NCBI RefSeq assembly: GCF_028993635.1
Contig: NZ_CP118631.1
Coordinates: 6,200,001-6,264,000 of the forward strand
Length of the DNA stretch: 64,000 nt
Reading direction: 5' to 3'
Source of the DNA: Mucilaginibacter sp. SJ
Lineage (GTDB): Bacteria > Bacteroidota > Bacteroidia > Sphingobacteriales > Sphingobacteriaceae
In this document: piece by piece, positions 17,794 to 25,581 of the stretch
Layout: every line of letters starts with the position of its first letter
How positions within the stretch are numbered: the first letter of the stretch is position 1
The notes under the pieces: generated by a model
The model's database searches: none
The model's input: the letters and a program-made list of their open reading frames with translations, nothing else
What the model was told of the DNA's origin: nothing
Made by a program: the position numbers and the translations under genes

Positions 17794-18276
17794 TTATTTT
17801 GCAACTTCAGGAGCGGCCTGGGCCATTTCCCTTATAGAAACCCAGCCATAAGGGCTGTCTTTATATCTAACAAAGACGGTCATTGACCGACCCCGGCCTA
17901 CAGACGACTTGCCGCCATTTACCGGTGTTGCCCTAAACGCGAATATGCAGGTTTCGATAATGGTGTTGCCATTAAACGCGGTACTTTCAACCTGGTTCTG
18001 AATTAATTCCATCCTGGATGTACGGAACATGGCCGTTAACTGCCGGGCCAGCTGCGCGCGACCGGTAACCACATTGCTGCCTCCAAAATATTTAACAATA
18101 TCGGGATGGTGCAGCGCTACTATAGCCTTTACGTCACTGTGAGCAAAAGCCGCGGTAAAAGCGGCCTTGGTTTTTTGAAGGGCAACTTTGTCGGCGGCAA
18201 GGTTATCGCTTTGGGGTGCTGACGAGCAGCCGCAAAATATTAAAACGATGAAAATAAGGTAGCGTGATGTTTTCAT
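17794..18276 (-). CDS. SnoaL/DUF4440-like lipoprotein
   Basis: A 160-residue predicted lipoprotein. The signal segment MKTSRYLIFIVLIFCGC ends in a lipobox cysteine at residue 17. The remainder fits the small cone-shaped NTF2-like fold of the DUF4440/SnoaL group: an N-terminal helix KAAFTAAFAHSDVKAIVALHHPDIVKYFGG, then TGRAQLARQLTAMF and late strands ending WVSIREMAQ. Such proteins bind small hydrophobic ligands or act as enzymes, but none of the residues points to one reaction. A run of 11 G lies about 115 bp upstream of its start. Confidence 0.7.
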   Translation of the reverse strand: MKTSRYLIFIVLIFCGCSSAPQSDNLAADKVALQKTKAAFTAAFAHSDVKAIVALHHPDIVKYFGGSNVVTGRAQLARQLTAMFRTSRMELIQNQVESTAFNGNTIIETCIFAFRATPVNGGKSSVGRGRSMTVFVRYKDSPYGWVSIREMAQAAPEVAK

Positions 18277-18390
18277 ACCGGCTATTGGTTTTTGATAACA
18301 AAATAGGGAATGTTAACGGGATGGGTTTGATGAATTGATGATTGTGTTGGTATAATTGACGAGATGCGGGCTGGGCGGGATGAAGGGAGC

Positions 18391-18401
18391 GGGGGGGGGG
18401 G
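18391..18401. repeat. Poly-G tract of 11 bases
   Basis: An uninterrupted run of 11 G (C on the minus strand) lies between the metallo-beta-lactamase stop and the start of the DUF4440-like gene. In this AT-leaning DNA such a run is unlikely by chance and could vary in length by slippage. Confidence 0.9.
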
Positions 18402-18417
18402 AGGTATCGTTTTGGTT

Positions 18418-18469
18418 GAAGTTTAGTGATAGCGTAAATTGGACCTAAAACAATGTAAGCATCCTGCTT
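18418..18469 (+). repeat. 52-bp direct repeat, copy A
   Basis: It begins GAAGTTTAGTGATAGCG and ends AGCATCCTGCTT. It matches copy B at 19521-19572 at about 43 of 52 positions without gaps. The two copies lie in the same orientation on either side of the metallo-beta-lactamase gene. Confidence 0.8.
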
Positions 18470-18552
18470 GCGGGTTTAAGTTGATATTATTTTAGGTCGA
18501 AGTTACGCCTTCGCTAACCTTCGACCTGTAAACGAACGATGTGCCTGATCTC

Positions 18553-19422
18553 TCAATATTTTACCGCCATTTTCTTATCGTACTCTTCCTGCAGTTCATT
18601 TATTTCATCGTAATAATTCTTCTTATCTGCAAAAACTGTCGGATTATAGGGGCTGCCAGGCTTATGCTTGCGGAGGAGACTAAATTGGGAACTGTGGGAT
18701 GCTAACCAAATATCAAATTTTAAACCCTTCATTGCGTTAAGTGTATAAGCATAGTCTTTAGCGATGTTAGGGTAAGAAGGGATATCTGAAAACTTTTTAT
18801 CGGTAACGATAGTGGGCATGTTGGCGATCAAAACCCTGTAGTTTCGTTTATTGTCTTTTACATCAAATAAATAGCTGCAAGAACCTTTGGTATGGCCCGG
18901 ATGGTGAAGTATGGTTAGTTTCATGTTACCCAGCTTAATACTATCGCCGTTATGTAAAATACGGTCTGCTTTTACAGGCCTGAATGTGCGTACATCTCCT
19001 TTAAGATCATAATCGGAAAGCCCCCCGTCGGCTGCTACCGCCGCGTCGCCTTCATCTACCATCATTTTGGCTTTTGTGATCTTCTTTATTGCCGCCATCG
19101 CACCCATGTGATCAAAGTGTGCCTGCGTTGTTAAAAGAATTTTTGTGTCTGAAATCCTGAAGCCCAGGGTCTTGATATTTGCTGTGATTTGTGGTTCGGA
19201 TGAAGCCAGTCCGGTATTGATCAGGATATTGCCCGCTGAAGTGGTGATGAGATAACAAGCCAGATCAGCAGTGCCCACATAATAAAGATTGCCTGCGATC
19301 TGAAATGGGGGAAACGGTCGGGTCCATTCAGGGTGTTTTTCTGCAGATGGCTCCAGTACCCTTTGGGCCTGTACAATTAAAACATTGCTGAGAAAAAATA
19401 ACAGGAATAGTGCTCGTTTCAT
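18553..19422 (-). CDS. Subclass B3 metallo-beta-lactamase, GOB-like zinc site
   Basis: A 289-residue secreted enzyme. I chose the ATG at 19422, giving signal peptide MKRALFLLFFLSNVLIVQAQ; the frame extends upstream to 19476 but without a signal at that end. The MBL-fold ligands are visible: Q100-A-H102-F-D104-H105, H177 in HPGHTKGS and H243 in LASHSSQF. Subclass B3 normally has HxHxDH; glutamine in the first position is the GOB-type arrangement known from Elizabethkingia. The WTRPFPPFQIAGNLYYVG start is typical of B3. It would hydrolyse beta-lactams, including carbapenems, if active; a non-lactamase MBL-fold hydrolase is the alternative. Two direct repeats flank the gene. Confidence 0.85.
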   Translation of the reverse strand: MKRALFLLFFLSNVLIVQAQRVLEPSAEKHPEWTRPFPPFQIAGNLYYVGTADLACYLITTSAGNILINTGLASSEPQITANIKTLGFRISDTKILLTTQAHFDHMGAMAAIKKITKAKMMVDEGDAAVAADGGLSDYDLKGDVRTFRPVKADRILHNGDSIKLGNMKLTILHHPGHTKGSCSYLFDVKDNKRNYRVLIANMPTIVTDKKFSDIPSYPNIAKDYAYTLNAMKGLKFDIWLASHSSQFSLLRKHKPGSPYNPTVFADKKNYYDEINELQEEYDKKMAVKY

Positions 19423-19520
19423 TTGGCTAATCTTTAAAGGACAAAGAACGTATTTTATTTTTTCAGATAGGGACATTATGTTTTACAGGCCTGCACAATT
19501 TCTCAAACCTGGCTTTGGCC

Positions 19521-19572
19521 GAAGTTTAGCGATAGCGCAACTTCGACCTGAAATAAGGCAGGCATCCTGCTT
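19521..19572 (+). repeat. 52-bp direct repeat, copy B
   Basis: It begins GAAGTTTAGCGATAGCG and ends GGCATCCTGCTT, matching copy A at 18418. It lies about 100 bp upstream of the metallo-beta-lactamase start. Confidence 0.8.
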
Positions 19573-19580
19573 TTTGGTTG

Positions 19581-19678
19581 CCGGAAGCGTCCTCACTTGT
19601 GGATGTCATTTAGATATGTGGTTTGTGTCTTGTCATGTTTATGACCTAAACGCGGGCCACAAGCGAGGACGCTTGCGG
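19581..19678. repeat. Inverted repeat of the GCTTGCGGCAGCG family
   Basis: Left arm 19581-19602 (CCGGAAGCGTCCTCACTTGT plus two bases) and right arm 19657-19678 are reverse complements at 19 or more of 22 positions, separated by about 54 bp. The flanking motif CTTGCGGCAGCG recurs at 20609, and inverted at 22217 and 48865, each time between genes, marking a dispersed element. Confidence 0.75.
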
Positions 19679-19709
19679 CAGCGAGGGGCTATGTTTTACC
19701 GGTCGGGTT

Positions 19710-20351
19710 TTAACTAATTGCTGGAAAGGGTATTTCTTCCCGTGGAATAAAAAAACCTTTGATGCAATTCATGTTTCTGATACAAACTTGTATATGGCTT
19801 TTACGGGCAATTCCGGCTCCGTTGAAGGCTGGGCCTCCTTCCGAAAACGCCCCCCTGGTAGAGTCAAATACTACTGTATCGCTAAATCCGTTACTTGCTA
19901 ACTCTTCTTTATAAGTATTAAGAATTGTTTTATGCATATGCTCTATTGTTGCACAATCTAATTTTCTAACAAGCTTATCCTCGTACGGGTCATCTGGAGA
20001 ATCGATGTTTTTGGGCAGTGGTTTTCCGGCTTTTGCGTATTCACTTTCCATTAATAAATAATAAGAATTAATCAGGTTAGTGAATTTTGAGTCGAGAAAA
20101 TCGCAACATTGCCCTAATTGCAAAATGGCTCCAAGTACGGCCGGTGTTTTGATCTTTCCTTCAGCAGCTCTTTTTGCTGCCCATTCCATGGCGCGGGTAT
20201 AATTGTTTTCCCAGAAGTACATGCCATGACCGAGCCAATCGTAAGGCTTTTTACTAATTTCTATATTATCAGGATTGTTAACTAATTTATTACGGATATC
20301 CAAATCACAGCCATGAAAGCCAACGATGATATTAGGGCGGAAATCGTACAT
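19710..20351 (-). CDS. PARP-like ADP-ribosyltransferase-fold protein, possible toxin
   Basis: A 213-residue cytoplasmic protein without signal peptide. The N-terminal half shows the order expected of an H-Y-type ADP-ribosyltransferase: H13 in GFHGCD, then about 30 residues later GHGMYFWEN with Y45, followed by RAMEWAAKR. A later SHIQVCIRN segment could supply the third motif of the fold. No family name is certain; it resembles DUF3990-like and PARP-like bacterial toxins. It starts 12 bp after a 57-residue gene on the same strand, an arrangement typical of antitoxin-toxin pairs. The role as a toxin is inference; the fold call is moderately supported. Confidence 0.6.
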   Translation of the reverse strand: MYDFRPNIIVGFHGCDLDIRNKLVNNPDNIEISKKPYDWLGHGMYFWENNYTRAMEWAAKRAAEGKIKTPAVLGAILQLGQCCDFLDSKFTNLINSYYLLMESEYAKAGKPLPKNIDSPDDPYEDKLVRKLDCATIEHMHKTILNTYKEELASNGFSDTVVFDSTRGAFSEGGPAFNGAGIARKSHIQVCIRNMNCIKGFFIPREEIPFPAIS

Positions 20352-20363
20352 GAAGTAATAAGA

Positions 20364-20537
20364 TTAGCTGTTAACCAGTTCTTCAAGTTCGGCGTAAGCT
20401 TTAGTAAATTCGCCTTTCTTGGTTAAGATACCAGAATCGTTAAGAGATAAAATAGCCTCCTTTTTGGTCATGTCTTTGACATCTTGCAGCTTAGTTTTCG
20501 CAAGTTCGAGTAGTTTTGCTATGTCTTTATCGCTCAT
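20364..20537 (-). CDS. Small helical protein, candidate antitoxin partner
   Basis: A 57-residue, highly charged and probably all-helical protein beginning MSDKDIAKLLELAKTKLQ and ending AYAELEELVNS. I chose the ATG at 20537; the frame can be extended seven codons only from a TTG. It lies 12 bp upstream of the PARP-like gene and is read first, as antitoxins usually are. I recognise no DNA-binding motif, so if it is an antitoxin it may act by binding the enzyme directly. Confidence 0.55.
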   Translation of the reverse strand: MSDKDIAKLLELAKTKLQDVKDMTKKEAILSLNDSGILTKKGEFTKAYAELEELVNS

Positions 20538-20685
20538 CTTGAAGAAGTTTACATTCAAATATACGAGTATTATTTCGAAACATCAATTACTCTTTTGGTT
20601 TGAACTTGGCTGGCGCTTGCGGCAGCGGGGGAATTAGTTAACGTATTCTTACACATGTCCCACTGCGTTTATTAAATTTGTCTTG

Positions 20686-21423
20686 ATGAGAGCTTATTTA
20701 GATACAAACATTATAGCATCGATAGAAAATCAGGATTTTAGTTTAGAAAAAATTATTGATATAGATAAAAAGATTGTAAAGTTTCCTTATTCAGCAGCTC
20801 ATATACAAGAAGCAAGTAATATAGTTGGAACTGAAAGAATAAAACTTCGGCTTGATATTATCCGGCAAGTTTCTAAATGTAATTATATCTATGAGGATGC
20901 TGAAACGAGAAACATGATAGAAGTCCAGACTGACCCTTTAGAGGTGTGGGATTTAATTCATCTTGTTCCACAAGCAAAATCGGCTATCAATATGTTCACC
21001 AATTTGTTTTCACATGACTTAAAAAATCAGTTATTAATTGATCTCGGAATCGAAATAAATAAAATTAATAACTACACTCCTACAGAAGTTATAGATCATT
21101 TGAATTGCAAAATAAAATTGTTTCAAAATACGAGCATGATTGGTTTAGTTGAACAAGCTGTATCTTTTTTTCCAAATGGTAATAGTTTTGGATTACACAA
21201 TAGAATGGCAGCGATGATTGAGTTTATAGATATGTTGGGATATTGGCGAGACAAGCAAACCGACAAATCTAATACTGCGAGATTTTGGGATGCCAATCAC
21301 GCCTTCTATGCGTCTTATTGCGATTATTTTATATCAGATGACAAGAGGAATCGTAACAAGTGTAGAGTGGTATATGAGATTTATGGTATTGATACTAAGA
21401 TTTATTCTTCTAATGGCATTTAA
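20686..21423 (+). CDS. PIN-domain protein
   Basis: A 245-residue protein starting MRAYLDTNIIASIE, the usual first strand of a PIN nuclease with D6. E42 in AAHIQEAS and D202 (RFWDANHA) with D218/D219 (FISDDKRNRNK) complete the acidic set expected to hold metal for RNA cleavage. It is longer than VapC toxins (about 130 residues), with a helical insert of about 120 residues between the motifs. The ATG at 20686 follows an in-frame TTG. No antitoxin-like gene precedes it. It is divergent from the PARP-like pair and AT-rich, so this patch looks acquired. Confidence 0.7.
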   Translation: MRAYLDTNIIASIENQDFSLEKIIDIDKKIVKFPYSAAHIQEASNIVGTERIKLRLDIIRQVSKCNYIYEDAETRNMIEVQTDPLEVWDLIHLVPQAKSAINMFTNLFSHDLKNQLLIDLGIEINKINNYTPTEVIDHLNCKIKLFQNTSMIGLVEQAVSFFPNGNSFGLHNRMAAMIEFIDMLGYWRDKQTDKSNTARFWDANHAFYASYCDYFISDDKRNRNKCRVVYEIYGIDTKIYSSNGI

Positions 21424-21516
21424 TGCTCGTTATTGGTGCCGTTGTGTTCACTTAAGCATAACTCAACTGGAATGAGCAATGCAGCCTGCCTTTGGCACAC
21501 ACGAGCCAGCAAAAGG

Positions 21517-21726
21517 TTAATTTTCTTTCGCTGTAAATCCTTGGTCAGTAATTATACTCCAAATTTCGGCCTTGTGCTTCTCTGGTACTTTGAAAATAAT
21601 TACTGTTTTTGCATCTGCATTTATTGAATAATCAAAATCGGCCTGTAGTTTTTCTTTTATATTTCTTAAAAGAGTTTCAATTGCCAGCAGTGGAAAGCCG
21701 TCGATAAATTCATTAATAGTTGTCAT
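21517..21726 (-). CDS. Small protein of unknown function
   Basis: A 69-residue protein with an ATG start, MTTINEFIDGFPLLAIETLL, and no signal peptide or membrane helix. Composition suggests a small alpha/beta fold (helices at both ends, a strand AKTVIIFKVP in the middle). It lies 33 bp downstream of a membrane-protein gene on the same strand, so the two may be an operon. No family recognised. Confidence 0.5.
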   Translation of the reverse strand: MTTINEFIDGFPLLAIETLLRNIKEKLQADFDYSINADAKTVIIFKVPEKHKAEIWSIITDQGFTAKEN

Positions 21727-21759
21727 CTTTTTTTGATAAGATCTACGTCTATAGTTATT

Positions 21760-22170
21760 CTAAGATACGTATTTAATAAATAGAATAGTTTCTACTATTG
21801 TGGATACTAATGAAAGTAACGAAAGCAAATTGGTGTGATCTCCTTTTCGAGAGTGTATATTGGCCAGTTCCAAAGTCATACTGCCTTTGTTGGCCATTCT
21901 TCGGCTACTTTCCATCAAGCGCCAATCTATATAAATCAGTAATCCCATATTTAGCATTGGCACCCAAAGCAAATTATGTGGCACGTCTTTCTTAAAAGCA
22001 ATTAAAGCTAAATAAGCAGCTATAAAAATATTATTCACCGACAATAGCTTATCGTGCATTCGATCAAAGTATTTTACAATATCCTGAATACCTTGCTTTT
22101 CGTCTTCTTTTAGCTGGTTGTTTCTCTCTTCAATGTCTCTTTCCAAGTCATCCAAATTAAATTCGTTCAC
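21760..22170 (-). CDS. Small membrane protein of unknown function
   Basis: A 136-residue protein with a charged, probably coiled-coil N terminus (about 40 residues of D, E, K, Q and R) followed by two hydrophobic segments near residues 45-58 and 67-82, and a third at the C-terminal end. The start is GTG at 22170; no upstream ATG is in frame. Coiled coil plus membrane anchor is common in small effectors and defence accessory proteins, but nothing specific supports that here. Confidence 0.5.
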   Translation of the reverse strand: MNEFNLDDLERDIEERNNQLKEDEKQGIQDIVKYFDRMHDKLLSVNNIFIAAYLALIAFKKDVPHNLLWVPMLNMGLLIYIDWRLMESSRRMANKGSMTLELANIHSRKGDHTNLLSLLSLVSTIVETILFIKYVS

Positions 22171-22969
22171 GTTTTTTGCTTTGATTGAAGATACGCAAAA
22201 ATGTTACTGCAATTACCCCGCTGCCGCAAGCAAATTCAAGGCATAGCACAATGGCCGCAAGGCTGTGCCTTGTGGCTCACATGCAAGGTATAATCCAGAA
22301 ATGATTAAATACCTAAAAAAACGGTACTATAATTTAATGATCTCAGCCTCAATAATGGTGGCACTATGTTGTCAGTACCCCCTCAAGCCGCAAAGCCAGA
22401 TTTCAAAAAATCTCAAAAAAACATAAAAACAAGCGAAATAAATGGCGGATAAAAACACTGCATTTTAATACTGTTTCTATATTCCTAATAGTTTTAAGTG
22501 CTGATTATTAGTAATTTACTTATGTTTTAGGTAAAAAGTCAATTGATTGATTATCAACGTGTTTCAATAAAAAGGTGTTTCGCGTTTTTACACTCAAAAT
22601 TTGGAACACGCTCATTTTTAAAAAAAGGACACCGGAGATTTTTTTATTTTTTTTTGGGAATCAAAAAATTGGGACAGCCGTTTTGTTACAATTAAACCGG
22701 GGATTGGCATTGCCGGAAACATATAAGGCCTCCCCCAAAAACTTACGAAGTTTCCGAAACTTCGTAAGTTTACTCTGCGCCGGTCCTCTTCCATACCTTT
22801 CGCCTTTCAGCTTTTACCTTTAACCTAAACTGCATCGCTTCTGCAAACCTCCCGGCTTGTGGCCGCTGATAGGTACACAACTTGCAAATCAAACCTTTCA
22901 CCTTTAGCCTTTAACCTTTCCGCCTTTTTTCATACTTTTGCACATCCTTTCAAACAAAACAATATTACA
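22171..22969. other. Repeat-rich intergenic region before purL
   Basis: About 800 bp with no convincing gene. It holds a copy of the CCGCTGCCGCAAGC family at 22217, poly-A and poly-T tracts near 22620-22670, and the perfect hairpin at 22739-22771. A pyrimidine-rich run with repeated CCTTT follows near 22790-22925. An 82-codon frame at 22575-22823 spans the hairpin and is not protein-like. Confidence 0.6.
22739..22771. repeat. Perfect 15-bp palindrome with three-base loop
   Basis: AAACTTACGAAGTTT (22739-22753), CCG, AAACTTCGTAAGTTT (22757-22771). Each arm is itself nearly palindromic, so the element can fold as one hairpin or two small ones. It matches a repeat unit I associate with Bacteroidota intergenic DNA. 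Confidence 0.85.
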
Positions 22970-25192
22970 TTGGAGCACCAGGAATTAACCACCGTTGAAA
23001 CCGCTAAAGATCTGGGCCTTTTACCCGAAGAATTTGCACGAATAAATGAAATATTAGGGCGTGTGCCCAACTTTACCGAGCTTTCTATTTTCTCGGTTAT
23101 GTGGAGCGAGCACTGCTCATACAAAAACTCAATTACATGGCTTAAAACTTTACCAAAGGATAGTCCGCGGATGCTGGCTAAGGCAGGTGAAGAAAATGCC
23201 GGTCTTGTTGACCTTGGCGACGGCATTGGCTGCGCCTTCAAAATTGAATCGCACAATCACCCTTCGGCCCTTGAACCATACCAGGGTGCCGCGACAGGGG
23301 TAGGCGGTATTAACCGTGATATATTTACCATGGGCGCAAGGCCAATCGCACAGCTTAACTCATTACGGTTTGGCGATTTAACCCTCGACAAAACCAAATG
23401 GTTGGTTAAAGGTGTGGTTAAAGGCATCAGCCACTATGGTAATGCTTTCGGCATCCCAACTGTAGGCGGTGAATTATTTTTTGACGATTGCTATAATGTT
23501 AATCCGCTGGTTAACGCTATGTCGGCCGGTATTGTTAAGGCCGGCGAAACGGTTTCTGCTACATCATACGGTGTGGGCAACCCGGTTTATATAGTTGGTT
23601 CGGCTACAGGTAAAGACGGGATCCATGGTGCCGCCTTTGCTTCTAAAGATATTACCGAAGACTCGGTGAACGACCTTCCTGCCGTACAGGTAGGCGACCC
23701 TTTCCAGGAAAAACTATTGCTGGAAGCTACCCTGGAGGTTATTAAAACCGGTGCCGTTGTAGGTATGCAGGATATGGGCGCTGCCGGCATCATCTGCTCA
23801 AACTCGGAAATGAGTGCCAAAGGCGAGCACGGTATGCGGATCGACCTGGACAAAGTGCCAACCCGCCAGGATAACATGAAACCTTACGAGATCCTGCTTT
23901 CTGAATCACAGGAGCGTATGCTGATCGTGGTTCACAAAGGCCGCGAAAAAGAGGTTGAAGCTATTTTTGATAAATGGGACCTTAACTGCGCCATTATTGG
24001 TGAGGTTACCGATACCAAACGTTTAGAATACTTTATGCACAGCGAAAAAGTTGCCGATGTGCCTGCCGATGACCTTGTATTAGGTGGTGGTGCCCCGGTT
24101 TACCAACGCGAATACCGCGAGCCTGCATACTTTGCCGAAAACCAGAAATTCAATATCGACGACGTTGCAGAACCTGCAAACCTTGTTGAGGTTGCCGAGC
24201 ATTTGGTAGGTCACCCTAATATTGCTTCAAAACGCTGGGTAACCGACCAATACGATAGTATGGTAGGTGTACAAACCATGACTGCTAACCGTTCATGTGA
24301 TGCCGCCGTTGTCGCCGTTAAAGACACCGACAAAGCTATCGTGTTAACTACCGACTGTAACTCGCGCTACGTATATGCCGACCCTTATAAAGGTACTGCC
24401 ATTGCCGTTGCCGAAGCCGCACGTAACATTACCTGTGCCGGTGGTGAGCCTGTGGCCATTACCAATTGCTTGAACTTTGGTAACCCTTACATCCCCGAAG
24501 TTTACTGGCAGTTTGTGAGCGCCATTAAAGGTATGGGCGATGCCTGCCGTAAGTTTGAAACCCCTGTTACCGGTGGTAATGTGAGCTTCTATAATCAGTC
24601 TGCTGATGGTGGTTCGGTATTCCCTACGCCAACTATCGGTATGCTGGGTGTGATGGATAACGTTGATAACATCATGACTGCCGACTTTAAACAGCCCGGC
24701 GACCTGATTTATCTGATTGGCGAATCGGTTAATGATATCGCGTCATCACAATACCTTGCTTCATGGCATAAAATAACCAAAGCACCTGCACCGCATTTTG
24801 ATATTGATAAAGAATACGATATGCAGCAAACCGTTAAGGAACTGATCAAACACAAAGTGGTTGAATCGGCCCATGACGTTGCTGACGGTGGTTTATACAT
24901 TGCCCTGTTAGAGTCGGCAATGCCTAACGGACTTGGTTTTGATATAGCTACTGATGACAGTATCCGTAAAGATGCTTTCCTATTTGGCGAAGCACAAGGC
25001 AGGGTAGTGGTAAGCGTTGCACCAGAAGAGGAGGAACGTTTTGTTGAGGTAATGGCTACGAGCGAGGTTGAATTTACCTTATTGGGCACTGTAACCAATG
25101 GCGCTTTAACTGTTGATGAAGAAGCCTTTGGTCACGTTACCGACCTAAAAATGGTTCATGCAAACATCCTTCACGGTATTTTAGGCGAATAA
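22970..25192 (+). CDS. purL: Phosphoribosylformylglycinamidine synthase, PurL subunit
   Basis: PurL, the ATP-binding synthetase that makes formylglycinamidine ribotide. I place the start at a TTG (22970), giving 740 residues beginning MEHQELTTVETAKDLGLLPEE, as in small-type PurL. A GTG at 22859 would add 37 unlike residues. Superfamily motifs include FSVMWSEHCSYKNS, KIESHNHPSALEPYQGAATGVGG and, in the second half, NCLNFGNP and VTGGNVSFYNQS. Small PurL works with PurS and PurQ, which are not in this window. The stop overlaps the next gene's ATG by one base, so the two are translationally coupled. Confidence 0.95.
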   Translation: MEHQELTTVETAKDLGLLPEEFARINEILGRVPNFTELSIFSVMWSEHCSYKNSITWLKTLPKDSPRMLAKAGEENAGLVDLGDGIGCAFKIESHNHPSALEPYQGAATGVGGINRDIFTMGARPIAQLNSLRFGDLTLDKTKWLVKGVVKGISHYGNAFGIPTVGGELFFDDCYNVNPLVNAMSAGIVKAGETVSATSYGVGNPVYIVGSATGKDGIHGAAFASKDITEDSVNDLPAVQVGDPFQEKLLLEATLEVIKTGAVVGMQDMGAAGIICSNSEMSAKGEHGMRIDLDKVPTRQDNMKPYEILLSESQERMLIVVHKGREKEVEAIFDKWDLNCAIIGEVTDTKRLEYFMHSEKVADVPADDLVLGGGAPVYQREYREPAYFAENQKFNIDDVAEPANLVEVAEHLVGHPNIASKRWVTDQYDSMVGVQTMTANRSCDAAVVAVKDTDKAIVLTTDCNSRYVYADPYKGTAIAVAEAARNITCAGGEPVAITNCLNFGNPYIPEVYWQFVSAIKGMGDACRKFETPVTGGNVSFYNQSADGGSVFPTPTIGMLGVMDNVDNIMTADFKQPGDLIYLIGESVNDIASSQYLASWHKITKAPAPHFDIDKEYDMQQTVKELIKHKVVESAHDVADGGLYIALLESAMPNGLGFDIATDDSIRKDAFLFGEAQGRVVVSVAPEEEERFVEVMATSEVEFTLLGTVTNGALTVDEEAFGHVTDLKMVHANILHGILGE

Positions 25193-25581
25193 TGTTAAAA
25201 CTTAACCGGGTACATCATATAGCCATCATCTGTTCGGATTACGCAAAATCCAAACAGTTTTATACTGAGGTACTCGGCTTAAAAATAGTTCGCGAGGTTT
25301 ACCGCGAACAACGACAATCATACAAGCTTGATCTGGAAGTGGGCGACCTTTACCAGATCGAGCTTTTTTCTTTTCCCAATCCGCCTGCACGTCCATCGCG
25401 CCCCGAAGCAGCTGGTTTACGTCACTTAGCTTTTGAGGTTCATGATTTGGATGAGGCGGTAGCTCATATTTCTTCTTTTGGTGTGAATATCGAACCTATC
25501 CGTGTAGATGAGTGCACTGATAAACGCTTTACTTTTTTTGCAGATCCGAACGGTTTGCCGTTAGAGTTGTATGAGATCTAA
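25192..25581 (+). CDS. VOC family protein (glyoxalase-like)
   Basis: A 129-residue single-unit vicinal-oxygen-chelate protein. Metal-ligand positions of the fold are visible: H8/H9 in NRVHHIAIIC, E57 in YQIELFSF, H79 in GLRHLAFEV and E126 in LPLELYEI. These bind a divalent metal in lyases, dioxygenases and epimerases of the superfamily. It resembles the YwkD/SMU-type group often called gloA2 without a proven reaction. Its ATG overlaps the purL stop, implying co-transcription; any metabolic link to purine synthesis is unknown. Confidence 0.85.
   Translation: MLKLNRVHHIAIICSDYAKSKQFYTEVLGLKIVREVYREQRQSYKLDLEVGDLYQIELFSFPNPPARPSRPEAAGLRHLAFEVHDLDEAVAHISSFGVNIEPIRVDECTDKRFTFFADPNGLPLELYEI

Noticed and set aside
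19581..22300. CRISPR-like array from recurring GCTGCCGCAAGC units
   Set aside because: Copies are few, widely and irregularly spaced and in both orientations, so this is a dispersed repeat, not an array.
22575..22823. 82-codon open frame before purL
   Set aside because: It runs across the perfect 22739 hairpin and low-complexity tracts, and has no domain or signal peptide.
22859..22969. GTG start for purL
   Set aside because: The 37 extra residues are not protein-like, whereas the TTG at 22970 gives the expected PurL N terminus.
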